DNA of 64,000 nt from Beroe ovata (GCA_946803715.1 CAMPET010000092.1:189298-253297); one strand, 5' to 3'; shown: positions 11,501-21,846, counted from the first letter of the stretch. Made by a program: numbers and translations. The notes: generated by a model not told the origin, from the sequence alone.

Positions 11501-14500
11501 TTTGCCTGATTCTTTTCTTTGTTACTGTTAGATTTATCTTCTATAGAGCTTACCATGACATCCCTAGAAAAAGTTATCTTTGCGGCAGTAAGTTTAGTCA
11601 GTGAGCAAATGGTGGTATGGTCCTTTGAACAAGATGCATTTTTTGACATGAAGAATCCGAATCAAACATTCGTTGAGCAATTTTCATTACGAACCAATCC
11701 AAATTTCTTTTTCTAAAACCCATGCTTACTTCTGAATTTATCGGATCTATATTCGTGCTACTGTTAGATAGTTTGGTCCAACCTACGTAAAGCGAAATTC
11801 ATGACATTTATAAAACATCTGTAATTGTCTATCATCAACAAAACAAGGTGAGAATATAACATTCTTCATACTCGAATAATTCACCCGACAATAATAATTT
11901 TGACTTCGTTCACCAGTCGCCTAGTTCAAAATTCAACCCGAAGTTGAGCTTGAAGTTTCGTTTCAGACTCTGATGCTAGTTTTCGAATTGTTATAAATCA
12001 CACAAGCTACGTGGTGGCCGGTGGATTTGTTAGTGAGATATGGCCCGATATGGGGGATGGGATGCATTTGATAGGATCGGATTACAATTTACATTTGTGT
12101 TGACTGATTTCCTATCCAAATTAGTCGTTTCCTGCACCAATTATAATCAAACCATCATCGGTAACTTGGATTGAAGCACTGTTTTCCAAAGTAATCCCCG
12201 CTGCAATGATACGGATTTGTTCATTACCGCTGGTCATCGTGCCTTCGCTTGATCTTGGTTTCCTAGTATAGTCTCACTTTCATAGTAAACTCTCACTTCC
12301 ATCTTTCTCAAAACTGCTCATTGTTCAATCATGACATTGATTACCCCTGGCAACTAGCCAAGTATTGTAAACCACTAGACGGTGTCACAGACTGATATCA
12401 GGATACACTCTCCCTTTGCTTGTGCATTAATAACCGTGATTGGGGGCGAGGTCAAAATAATTGACACCCTCTCGTGACTCCTTGCTCACAGTATTCACAG
12501 AACTGCATATATGGATAAGTATGGGTATTTTGCCAGGTAATGACTTGAGGTGCTATGCTGCAATGGTGCTACTTTTCACAATACAGCTGGGTCAATATGG
12601 GTGTCAGTCAACATTTACACATGTGCATTGTGCAGTGTGCAGGGCTCTTGTTATTATCTAACCTTTGCTCTAGAGGGTTAGAATTAGGTTGCAGATTCCG
12701 AACGGAATTAGTGAGCTTTGCGCACACACTTATATATAATTGAAATAAGAAAGCGTGCAACTTTAGCCGATATACTGCCTGGAGACTGGAGAGTGTTATA
12801 AATGCTATTCACTTATAGCTCCGATATCCTTGCAAAGATTTACATCTCAATAGCTGTGAAAATGTACAAATCCGAATTCTCCTTTTTTCCTCGAAGTGGT
12901 ACACGTGTGAGTATGTCATAGCAACTGTGACTTGCGATCCTACAAACCTACTTTTCTTAGTCTAGACCTCTAGAGTACGTTATTAGGAAGGACAACTATA
13001 TATTTCGTCTCCGACGTTGACAGCAGTTGACTACAGCTGCTTATGTCGAGTGTGCGAATAGGTTAATTGATTGTCAAGAAGTTTCACTGGCGATGATTTA
13101 CTCGGACGACAGGTTGTCTCGTTTACATAATATTCTGTCTCTCGTCTAATTCACACATCAATACAGTGACGTATTATACTCGCTTCTAAATAAAAGACAC
13201 TGTGTTACTACCGCGTTCGCTGTTGTTTTGATAGTTGGCAAATGGTTGTTATTTTTTCTCCGTGTTTGCAAACAATCGAAGATCAAACTTGAAAAGCCAA
13301 AGTCATCCTATCTTTCAGTTTAATACTCGATTTTCTGTTCAAATGCATGAGGCACATTATTACAGAGCCGTTGACATTGCTCTGTATACGGTATAATTTT
13401 CTCACTCTCTGACTTCTGTTCCTCTGTCCAGGATATGAGACGTGATGTCGTCCAATCAGTGGACGCCACATGTCCCTCTCCTGCCCCTCTTCTCAAGGAG
13501 CGACCCATCACACTCAACATCAGCGGACTCCGATACCAGATCAGAAAGTCAACTCTCGACAAATTCCCCTCAACACTCCTCGGTTCCGCGGACAGGGAGT
13601 TTTATTACGATCCTCTGAGCGGGGAATACTTCTTCGAGAGACACCGACAATCGTTCGAAACAATCATCTACTTCTATCAGTCGGGTGGCCTGATCAACAT
13701 CCCGTCGTATCTCAACCCTGAGATTCTGGCAGACGAGCTGAAGTTTTTCAGGATCGGAGATGAGAATATGAACGCTAAGTTGACGGGCCGGTTTATGAAG
13801 GAGATGCTCGTCTCCAGTCAGTCGGTAGTGACACACGATGCTAAGAGCAGTCTCAGGAAGAGGCTATGGAACATTTTCTCAGAGCCGAGTTCCAGCACAG
13901 CAGCTCGTAATGTACACTGCTTCGATACAGTGATCATCTTGGTGGCTATCGTGTTCCAGTGCATAGAGACACTGCCACAGTTCAGCCACTTGAAGGAACA
14001 TGGCGGCCCAATCATTCACCTTGGCAGAGGTGCGTCATGGGACATGTGGCTCTTTTCTCTAGCAGAGATCATTTGTATAACCTGGTTCACAGCTGACTTT
14101 TGCATCAGGTTGCTGATATGCCCGAGTAAGAAGGGTTTTGTCACCTCTGTCATGAACTGGATAGACTTCTGTTCCATCCTCCCCTTTTACCTTGATCTAG
14201 CACTCACGTATGAAGCTTATCAGAACATGAAAGAAGGAGGAGATAGCGAGGAGGAAATTAGCAACAACTTGGACGCTCTTATGATCCTGAGAATAGCACG
14301 ACTCTTGCGAGTTCTGAGAATAGTGAGAATCTTCAAAATGAGTCGCAAGTTCGATGGGCTGTACGCGCTGGGGTATGCGCTAAAATCAGGAGCATCCGAA
14401 TTGTCCCTTCTGGCTGTACTTCTCACGACCTGCGTTATCCTGTTCAGTAATTTGGTGTACTTCGCTAACGAGTCAGATAGCGCCACGCCCTTTTCCTCGG

Positions 14501-16823
14501 TGATCGACGCGTTCTGGTGGAGCGTGGTTACCATGTCAACGGTAGGGTATGGCGACCAGGTTCCAACCACCTTCATGGCTAAGATAGTGGGAGTGGTGAC
14601 AGCGCTGACAGGAATTCTTGTCATAGCTCTACCATATCCGATTATCGTCACCCGCTTCAACAAATACTACGATCTTCAAAAAAAGAGCAAGAAATCGGAC
14701 TCCCTCTTTGACGCAAATGGGGAAATGACGGACCTAACACAGCCTGATTTCAGTGGAATTACATTCAGAGCGAGCAGTCTCGAGCCTATCAAGGGGGGTG
14801 AGAAGAACAATTCCGCTTAGATTGTTCATATGTTTCATGATATTAGAGATCGATTCCCTGAATGTGGTATATTATCATTGGAATTGATTTTTATGTGCAC
14901 TTTATTGCTATCATCACGACAAATAGATCAGGGTTTTCAGAGCTTTGGCTCGGGTTTTTAAGGGAAAGTGTGGGATAGCAATGAATTGTGATTTCATTTT
15001 TTACTCAATAAAAAATTTATTGTGTATCACAGTTTTTGTGTGTCACAGGTGGGCAGGTGCATTGAATTCAGCAATATAATGTGCTGTGCTTACTTAAGTC
15101 TTAAAACAACTTACTACATTGCGTGGAGTTCTGATCAGTGAGTGTGGCAAGCACAAAGTGACATTCGTATAGTCCATCCCCCTCAATGCACATGATGATG
15201 GGCCTGGAAGGAGGGACCATTACACACTCAGAGATTGATACACAGGAGATGATTTCAGATCATAGGATCACCACAAACTGGAAAAACGCTCTCGTCCCGT
15301 ACAAGTGATATTGTTTTTTCCACGTTTTTTCCACGAATTATAATGAATTATTACCTGCCCGGATCATCGAAGTAGAGGTGGAGCTGCTGCCCGAGAGCGT
15401 CCTGTAGCCCGAGCACGGCACGCCACTCCTTCAGACAGAATGTCACCTCCCGATCCACAGAGACATCGTAACTGGGGAACTCACTGCCCGCCAGTCTCAT
15501 CTCTGTTTGTAGTGCCTGGGGCAGAGGATTGGATCATAGCTGGGATAAGTTGACATGGTGCTATTATAACACTCACTACAACACACTCTCTGTAACCACA
15601 TCCAGCCAGCAGCCAATTCTCACACACTCAGTCACCTCACTACTCAGTAACTTCACATCCAGCCAATTCTCACACACTCAGTCACCTCGCTCACTGCTCA
15701 CTCAGTCACCTTGCTATACTGCTCCTGTTCCTCAACATAGTTGGACAGAGTGGCGTGGTCGTGTTTTACTGAGAGGGTTATCTCGCCAACTGTCATTGGG
15801 AAATGAACAACACAATCACTGAGAAACCTGCGATGGAATGGAAAAGTTAGCCCCTGATGATGAGAAAAATGAGAGGAATTGACACAACTATCTCGAAGTC
15901 ATGGTATTCATTATTCACCTTTGATTGGATACCACGTGGATGACAGAAGAGTTCTTGTTGAAGATCGCACTGAGCCCTTCGCATTCTTGGAACGTCAGAT
16001 TGAACTGTTTCTTGATACCTGGTTTGTGCTGTTACCGTGAGACACACACACACACACACACNNNNNNNNNNNNNNNNNNNNNNNNNNNNNNNNNNNNNNN
16101 NNNNNNNNNNNNNNNNNNNNNNNNNNNNNNNNNNNNNNNNNNNNNNNNNNNNNNNNNACACACAGACACACACAACACACACACACATACACAGACACAC
16201 ACACAGACACACACACACTCACTCACCGATACGAATATAATGCTGTATGAGCTGTTCAAGGTGTAAATTCGACGACGGATTCTTAACAAAATTACCAGTT
16301 TTATGAAGAATGGTGAAAACGAATTCCCCTTCTCTGAATTTCAGTTCGATGGAAAAGTTCTCAACACTTTTCTCGAGGGATGCCAAGTTCTTGAATATTG
16401 AGAGACATGACTGAAATAAGGTAGTTCTTGGTTTAGTTCAGTTTCAGAAGGAATAGCGGAATAGCAACACTAAAATTGCTGTTAGCTTCAATTATGACGG
16501 GGAAAGCATTGTGTCATCTATCCTTACCCTAGACGATACTTTGCATCGTAGCTCCAGCGAGTTCTGACTTTGGAGGGAGAACTTGGAGAAGTAGGATGTG
16601 TGAAATGAGAAGGAACCATACGCTGATCGGGATTGGTTGACAGTCCTCACGGCAAGCTGTGGATACATTACACGTGGTTATTATTCTGAGGAATGTTCTC
16701 TCAGATCATGATATTATTTTGTAACGGTCATGATTATGACCACAAAACTTACACCACTAGCTTCCCCCTCGAAGTATATGTCTTCCCCGATCTTTGCAAG
16801 ACATAGTATAGCTCTTCCAAATA
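7712..16823 (-). CDS. RAD9: RAD9 checkpoint clamp subunit (5' end not located)
   Basis: RAD9 forms the PCNA-like 9-1-1 ring with RAD1 and HUS1, loaded at DNA damage to activate ATR. Minus-strand exons at 16823-16753, 16656-16528, 16410-16296, 16018-15919, 15827-15710, 15515-15355 and 15203-15115 join with matching phases. They encode the clamp domain: RTVNQSRSAYGSF, LASLEKSVENFS, FNLTFQECEGLSAIF, DREVTFCLKEWRAVL, YECHFVLATLTD. Exon 15203-15115 ends in phase 1 before a consensus GTAAGT. The next compatible exons, 9348-8759 and 7798-7712, give a serine-rich tail with repeats, TTPPCKRFKRL (compare TPPPKKFRSL in vertebrate RAD9) and an acidic end. If this donor is skipped the frame stops at 15101. 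The first exon, of a few codons, was not found. The tail assignment is inferred from phase and motif, so confidence is lower there. Confidence 0.82.
7975..8066. repeat. Short hairpin element with CCGG-containing ends
   Basis: This is an inverted repeat of about 90 bp. It begins CTTGCCGGATGCTATCTG and ends with the near complement, ACACCCGGCAAG. The core is CGCGCGCG flanked by TGTCCAGTGTTTC and its complement. It is the smallest complete copy of the family seen at 7149-7270, 24937-25085 and 57447-57500, and it shows the likely element ends TTGCCGG and CCGGCAA. It lies in the last RAD9 intron. Confidence 0.75.
8477..8571. repeat. GT/GCGC microsatellite ending at an N
   Basis: Alternating GT and GC dinucleotides run about 90 bp and end in a single N at 8571. 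The sequence is intronic within the proposed RAD9 gene. Confidence 0.9.
8795..8960 (-). repeat. 24-bp tandem repeat encoding octapeptides in the RAD9 tail
   Basis: Read on the minus strand, a 24-bp unit repeats about six times and encodes variants of P-S-R-S-D-N-M-T. Substitutions such as PNRSDNMK, PIRSDDMT and PSGRDSMA show old units that have diverged. The reading frame stays open through the whole array and continues into the donor at 8759, so the array is coding. Confidence 0.8.
9349..13434. other. Large RAD9 intron upstream of the nested Kv gene
   Basis: The region is mostly AT-rich non-coding DNA with short GT tracts at 10676-10692 and 10817-10832. Three exon-like blocks remain unexplained. 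On the minus strand, a frame around 10710-10840 contains LQYTVVCEGG and NGIVMHVNILRPFTRLL. A minus-strand frame at about 11284-11649 is broken by one stop. On the plus strand, 11025-11228 encodes a 67-residue frame with VSCPYKSGE. None matches a family I know. The last bases before 13435 look like a splice acceptor (TCTGTCCAG) for the Kv 5' UTR. Confidence 0.4.
13435..14820 (+). CDS. Shaker-type (Kv1-like) voltage-gated potassium channel, single coding exon
   Basis: This alpha subunit forms tetrameric plasma-membrane channels that repolarise excitable cells. The 461-residue frame is uninterrupted. It has the T1 tetramerisation domain (about 24-110: ITLNISGLRY, YDPLSGEYFFERHRQSF, FYQSGG), S1 from about 163, S2 near 205-228, S3 near 240-258, S4 at 283-305, the pore helix with the selectivity filter TVGYGD (369-374) and S6 from about 383. 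There is no Zn-binding HX5CX20CC motif in T1, as in Kv1. S4 carries Arg286, 289, 292, 295 and 298, Lys301 and Arg304. The S6 hinge reads PYP (400-402) where Kv1 to Kv4 channels usually have PVP. The start follows an acceptor-like TCTGTCCAG by four bases, so the 5' UTR is probably spliced. The gene lies antisense in a RAD9 intron. Confidence 0.95.
   Translation: MRRDVVQSVDATCPSPAPLLKERPITLNISGLRYQIRKSTLDKFPSTLLGSADREFYYDPLSGEYFFERHRQSFETIIYFYQSGGLINIPSYLNPEILADELKFFRIGDENMNAKLTGRFMKEMLVSSQSVVTHDAKSSLRKRLWNIFSEPSSSTAARNVHCFDTVIILVAIVFQCIETLPQFSHLKEHGGPIIHLGRGASWDMWLFSLAEIICITWFTADFCIRLLICPSKKGFVTSVMNWIDFCSILPFYLDLALTYEAYQNMKEGGDSEEEISNNLDALMILRIARLLRVLRIVRIFKMSRKFDGLYALGYALKSGASELSLLAVLLTTCVILFSNLVYFANESDSATPFSSVIDAFWWSVVTMSTVGYGDQVPTTFMAKIVGVVTALTGILVIALPYPIIVTRFNKYYDLQKKSKKSDSLFDANGEMTDLTQPDFSGITFRASSLEPIKGGEKNNSA
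15007..15012 (+). terminator. Poly(A) signal AATAAA for the Kv gene
   Basis: AATAAA lies 187 bp after the Kv stop codon in an AT-rich stretch and is followed by a GT-rich segment (TTTTTGTGTGTC). This is the usual layout of a metazoan polyadenylation site. It lies about 100 bp short of the RAD9 exon on the other strand, so the two transcripts need not overlap in exons. Confidence 0.6.
16043..16214. repeat. CA microsatellite containing a 96-N gap
   Basis: CA repeats flank a run of N from 16062 to 16157, so the repeat length is unknown. It lies in a RAD9 intron between the exons ending LHKTG and beginning IKKQFNLTF, and does not affect the coding assignment. Confidence 0.95.
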
Positions 16824-18250
16824 CTGAAATATCATTCTAATCAGCATTCAGCAATAGAGAATTGTATTTCTGAGGAAGGGTCCCGAATTTTCAGAGACTT
16901 TCAGCATCGTATCTCATTGTTCATTGGTCGAATAAAAGTTTTCGCTGGTCAATCACCATCTGGTGAGTCATGTGAAGAAGATTGGCCAACGAGAATCAAG
17001 GAAGATCCCCTTGTTCTCCAGATATCAGTTTTAAAATTTGGGATCATTCCCCAATAAAACCATTCTCTACACGTCGTTGAAACCGGAGTTAGAAGTAGCA
17101 TGGTATCGTTGGTATCTATGAGGGACAGAGGTATACCAAGTACGGGCGAATGTACGTGCTCCCTGCACGCACCAGATAGTAGATCAGAACATTAAAAAAC
17201 GCCGCGCGCACTAACGCGCGCGTTTTAAATCAAATAATCACTTTATTCCCAGCGCGCCCTACAAATAATACCGCGAATTTCTGTGATTGCCACTTTGTGC
17301 CCGATTTCACCAGCAGGAACGCTCCGCGGATCAATATCACAATTTCTGTAGCATCGCAGTTACCAACCTTTTATATTACGTCCAGGAGCAGTGCACTTCA
17401 TTTGACAACCATGTCTTGTCCATCAGATTCAACGGTTATACAACATGTGTGACATCCTATTCAATTTTGTCTTCGTGTTACTTAAATTGAGGATTATCAA
17501 TTATCTTGGATAGGGGTCACGGGTATAGACAGAAAGAGGTTGTTAAACTAGATTCAAACAAAATCGTTATTAAACAAAGCATTTGAATGAATGAAACAAT
17601 GATATGGAATTGAATGTGATTAGGCTATCTATATCTGTGACAGAGTGGTCTGTACGGAACCCAACGGTTTCGATTCCTTGTTTAACATGCCATACAGCAA
17701 GAATCTCCACCGTATTCGCCAGGCTAGGCACATAACCACTCTGTCTTGACCAAAGTCGATTTTACCATCACTTCTTGATACGGGGTCACGGGGGACACGT
17801 ACTGAGATGGAATGTTTTTCTTATTGCATGGTAGTTAACTTCCTAATGCAGATAAATGAAAAGTTTAACAGTGTCAGAAATACATTCTCCATTTCAGCAG
17901 CTACAGCCTCATGAAGAAACGAAAGCCGGGCAGTGAAAACACAAATCTAATAATCGGGCATAATGTCATTGTGATAGCGGTACAATAACGGTGAATAACA
18001 GTCATGATATGATGGATCATAGAATTACTATCAACTTAAAGATAACCAATTCATCCTGAGTATGAATAATGAATCACGATAACATAATTACAACAAATCT
18101 GATACACACATGTTTATATTATGGTAGTGATAGGTGAAATAAACACAGTAACTATAAACATAAATCCAACACAGTTCTTTCCCGATCTTTAATTAAGTAA
18201 TCACATTGAAACAAACATCCTGACACCCAGATAACCTAACTCCATGTATA
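16824..18250. other. Intergenic region between RAD9 and FAD synthase
   Basis: The missing first RAD9 exon should lie in the first part of this stretch, but no ATG with a good donor in the needed phase stood out. A CGCG hairpin sits at about 17194-17228. At 17636-17755 an inverted pair (CAGAGTGGT and ACCACTCTG) encloses a sequence containing GGTTTCGATTCC, which resembles a tRNA B box. No other feature is supported. Confidence 0.45.
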
Positions 18251-18925
18251 TTAACCCCTGCCAGCCCGTTCTAAATCCCCGTTAGAAAGTGAGTACGCGG
18301 GAGAGAATGAAGTTCCATCATCGCGCAGCAACGCAGGATTTGGAACTGTGTTGTGAATGCTGCCCAGTGATGTGTATCCAGCATCATAGAGAGAGCAATA
18401 TGGGATACCAAGTTGTCTGATAACATTCCACACGTCATTGTAATTCCACTGTAAGATGGGACTGACCCGCATCAGGTCTGGCCATCCTGGGTCACACGGT
18501 GTAAAGGGTAGGAGTGAGGCAGAATATGGGTCTGTGGACCGTGTTCCCATCAGAACAGCCTTGATGTTTGGCATCCTGGTGTGTAATTCAAACAGAGCAT
18601 CCTTCATCTTCCCTGTGATCCGTAGCAGTGACACTTGGTACAGCTCGGCAGATGCTTGTATGAAATTTTCCTGCTCTGGGAAAATAGAGTCTGTCTCGAT
18701 ACACACAGCCAGGAACCTAGCTGGCTGGCACAGTCTCTGTAGAGCAATATACAACAAGTGCAGGAGTACTGTACAGTCCTTCCCACCGTTGAATGCTATG
18801 GCCACGTTATCCACACCGTAGTTCGAGATAGCCTGTGAAATCACCCGTACTCCATCGTTTACAAGGGCTTGTAAGTCAGCAGGGCAGGATGAGAGGTCAA
18901 TCTTCAGCGCAGGGGTTAACACCAT
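18251..18925 (-). CDS. FLAD1: FAD synthase (FMN adenylyltransferase), PAPS-reductase-type domain only
   Basis: The enzyme adenylates FMN with ATP to make FAD. The 224-residue frame is one exon. It contains the ATP-pyrophosphatase-like loop VAIAFNGGKDCTVLLHLL (residues about 41-58), a central FLAVCIETDSIFPEQENF strand-loop, the GTRSTDPYS segment, the substrate-binding stretch PILQWNYNDVWNVI, and the family ending YTSLGSIHNTVPNP. Vertebrate FLAD1 carries an N-terminal molybdopterin-binding domain; here none is encoded upstream, so the protein resembles the single-domain yeast Fad1 layout. An acceptor-like TTTTCAG lies 10 bp before the ATG, suggesting a non-coding first exon. An in-frame upstream coding exon cannot be excluded. 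Confidence 0.93.
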   Translation of the reverse strand: MVLTPALKIDLSSCPADLQALVNDGVRVISQAISNYGVDNVAIAFNGGKDCTVLLHLLYIALQRLCQPARFLAVCIETDSIFPEQENFIQASAELYQVSLLRITGKMKDALFELHTRMPNIKAVLMGTRSTDPYSASLLPFTPCDPGWPDLMRVSPILQWNYNDVWNVIRQLGIPYCSLYDAGYTSLGSIHNTVPNPALLRDDGTSFSPAYSLSNGDLERAGRG

Positions 18926-19465
18926 GGACTACCTGCTGAAAAGATGGCTGTTTCGGTGAAACTGGGGGGGGTAAACAACAGAGAGAATCGGCAGTAGAAG
19001 TTAGCTAGCAGTCATATGCTGCATTATTCGCCATTACAAAAAATGATTTGTTAGAAATACATACATGGCAATGGATAAAATGGAATGAAATAAGTTAAAC
19101 AGACATCACATACAAACATTTAAAACAAGCAATACCAACTTCCTACCGGCTACCATCTCGAATTTCAATCAAGTCCCACGCTTGATATTTACAATTGTGG
19201 ACGGTCCAGAGGAAGACAAACTTATCAAAGTCCAAAACACATGACTATTCTTTGTCCCAATAATAGAATCGCCACTCAAACTTAAAACAAAGGGCTGCAT
19301 GGAATGGAAAATCAATCATGTAATTATAGCGGGTAGGCTCGGTCCTCGGATAACTTAAGCCACGAAAAGCAAGCATTTCGTCATTTCAATAAACGAATTA
19401 GCGAATAAGAGAACAACCGATGACACCCTGGCGGGAGACATGCGTCTCATATTGCAAATTACTGC
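18926..19465. other. Intergenic spacer, AT-rich
   Basis: About 540 bp between the FAD synthase start and the twin-CX9C gene stop. It is AT-rich with no open frame of interest. It probably holds the FAD synthase 5' UTR exon and the 3' UTR of the upstream gene. Confidence 0.5.
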
Positions 19466-19759
19466 TCAGGAAGAAGAAATGGTGGGAGTCTCCTTCTTCA
19501 TCTTACAGAGAGCATAGAGCAGGAACTCATGACGGCACTCCTCATTGGATCCCTTCTCGAACATGCACGAGACAAACTGCTTCTTGAACTTCTCACACTC
19601 AAGGAGAGGAGCGTCATCCAGGACATTCACCAGACTCCTCTCCTTCTCTACGAGAATGCGGTCCATATCGCTGCGTTCCACCCAATCATTCAGTTCATTG
19701 ATATTCTGAGCTGCCCGAGCATTTAACTCTGCCTCCAACTCAGCCTTTGTTTTCGCCAT
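19466..19759 (-). CDS. Twin-CX9C (CHCH) mitochondrial intermembrane-space type protein
   Basis: The 97-residue protein has a lysine- and glutamate-rich N-terminal half and then two helices with the spacing C-X9-C: CEKFKKQFVSC and CRHEFLLYALC. Twin-CX9C proteins are imported into the mitochondrial intermembrane space by the MIA40 relay, which forms two disulfides, and most assist respiratory-complex assembly. I cannot assign it to one named member. It lies 271 bp from COX19 on the same strand, another twin-CX9C protein, though the two are not close in sequence outside the motif. The start ATG is in GCCATGG context on the coding strand. Confidence 0.75.
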   Translation of the reverse strand: MAKTKAELEAELNARAAQNINELNDWVERSDMDRILVEKERSLVNVLDDAPLLECEKFKKQFVSCMFEKGSNEECRHEFLLYALCKMKKETPTISSS

Positions 19760-20030
19760 GGTGGTTGTTGTTGCTAAAAATATGATATTCAGGTTTTAGA
19801 ATTGTCTCCGTCGTCCTAATTGGGTGTAAGACGTCTCTAAAACAACACAGTGGATAAGATGTATGAATATGACGCATAGAAAATGACTTATACTGAATGA
19901 CGAATACAATATCTTTTGAGAAGGAAGGATGCACAGAAAGTTCTCTATCAATCTATCAAATTTCAACAACGTTCTCATTCTTTGACACACTAAGACATAA
20001 AAGGTAGACATTTAAGCGATAAATCTCTGT

Positions 20031-20297
20031 TCATGTTGCGTCAACAGGATTGGATTGCTCACGCTTCGCATTCCTGAATCCCAAATCATCCAAATTTTCT
20101 TTCGCCATGAGTTCATTATCCATCCTACATTGCAAATATTCCCTACTTAGTACCTTACAGGCACTCTGGCTGTAGGAGTTTTCCTTGAGACATGTCATGA
20201 AAGTCTCCATTTTCTCCTTGCATTCCCCAAAGTGATCTAACGGAAAACTGCCCTTCTCAGGGGGTGATGCTGGAGGTGGTCTCTGGGACCAATTCAT
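20031..20297 (-). CDS. COX19: COX19, cytochrome c oxidase assembly factor
   Basis: COX19 is a copper-linked assembly factor of cytochrome oxidase found in the intermembrane space and cytosol. The 88-residue frame matches the family: a proline-rich start, then PPEKGSFPLDHFGECK, and the twin CX9C helices CKEKMETFMTC and CKVLSREYLQC followed by RMDNELMAKENLDDLGF, all near-diagnostic. Length equals the usual ~90 residues. It is a single exon, and I see no 5' coding exon. Confidence 0.95.
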   Translation of the reverse strand: MNWSQRPPPASPPEKGSFPLDHFGECKEKMETFMTCLKENSYSQSACKVLSREYLQCRMDNELMAKENLDDLGFRNAKREQSNPVDAT

Positions 20298-20723
20298 TTG
20301 ATTCGCTGATGTTTTCTAGCAGGGTAGCAGGTAGTTTCACTGTGATCCCTACAGCTGCTAAGAATTTATTAACTTATCAAGGCTGATGATCACAATCTGG
20401 ACATCATGTCATTTTTTCAAGAATGGATCATCAAATAAAAATGAATCGTCTTATATTATGAATCGTCTTGTATTAAAAAATGTACAGTCATAAAATGTGA
20501 TAAAGCACACCATAAAAGAAATGACAGAAAAGTGATGATTGGAAAATCAAGTCAATGTGTTCTTCATAAATCTCAAATATGACAGTAATGAAATGCCCAT
20601 TGACATTGGAGTATGCTGCAATTGGATGATGCTGCACATAAATTTCTAATAAAATTGAATTGTCAGGGCGTGGTCAGGTTTTTATAACATTGCTATTTAA
20701 AATTGATAATGAAACAAACAATT

Positions 20724-21846
20724 TCAGTTACTTTCAGATTGGATATCTTTGTTGCTCAGGCGTGTTTGTCGCCTCTTGTTTGTGTTCTTGCCGGCAATCT
20801 CATATGACGACACAACAATGTCATCATTTCCATGCACATACAGAGGTACTATTTTCCGCTTCTTGGAATAATTTTCTGGAAGCTCTGTGTCAGCATCCTG
20901 ATCTGACGGGTCCATGCTATTATCATTCGATCCAGCATTAAAATCAGCATCTGTTCCTTGCTCTTTCTCAGGCAGGGCATCATCCGGGGAGTCAACTTGT
21001 CGAACAACTCTTTTCTGTCTCGTGAAGTATGTCACAGTGTATCTGCATGCCTTGCACTGACACTCGAACTTTTGTGAAGTCGTTTGATGGTGCTCTATGA
21101 AGTGAGTCATCAGTGATTCATGGTTATCATACGTCTCACTACATTCCCAACACTTGAATTCAGATTTCTGGTGAGGCAGTATTTGCATAGGATGACTCTC
21201 TAAATGTATTGATACTTCATCCTCCGTTTTGAAGTACTGCTTGCAGCCTTTCCGAGGACAAAAGTTTGTGTCGGACCAAGAGTGGACTTCCTTTAAATGG
21301 AAAGACATGGTATTTTCACAGCTGCAAACCACTGGACATAGTCGGCACAAAAATAAGCATCCCCAATCACTCTTGTGAACCTTCTTACAGTGCTGCTTCA
21401 AATAAACTGGATCCGAGAATACCTTTATGCAAAAAGGGCATTTGTTGTAGCTGATTGATTTTCCATGAACTGATTTCATATGCTCTCTCAGCTGATGGAT
21501 GGACGCGAATGTCAGAGAACATCCTGGGCAAGCATTCCTTCCACTATCGTCATGAACCAAACTGTGCTTTTTCTGAAAATGATTCTCAAGATCAAACTTG
21601 TGCATGTATCTCTTATCACAATAGGAACAAACGTACTGCTTTGTCTGTTCGTGAACTGTTTTGATATGGCGTCTCACTGAAGATACGACTTTGAAGGTTG
21701 TCCCGCAAAGGGGGCAACACTTGCTCTCATCATCACTGTGCCTCTCAATGGTGTGAAGTCGGAGTTCTCTCTTGGAGTTAAGCACTTCCTCACAAAGGTA
21801 ACACGGACATTCGCCTCCACTTTCACGAACGTGAATCATATAACTT
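20724..21846 (-). CDS. C2H2 zinc-finger protein, eight fingers (5' end uncertain)
   Basis: The long open exon begins after an acceptor (ATTATTGCAG) and its first in-frame ATG is at 21839, giving 371 residues. Eight C2H2-like fingers follow one another, for example CCPLCGTTFKVVSSVRRHIKTVH-like spacing C-X2-C-X12-H-X4-H, ending with a CWEC...THFIEHH finger. The linkers are not the TGEKP type, so tandem specific DNA binding of the KRAB kind is unlikely. The C-terminal quarter is acidic and Ser-rich with a basic KKRKI stretch that could be a nuclear signal. No orthologue can be named. If an upstream coding exon exists, the real start is earlier. Confidence 0.8.

Noticed and set aside
14220-14663. 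147-codon minus-strand frame inside the Kv gene
   Set aside because: It is the antisense shadow of S4 to S6. The plus strand carries an unambiguous channel.
17636-17755. Possible tRNA gene
   Set aside because: A B-box-like word exists, but spacing to any A box is too short and no cloverleaf closes.
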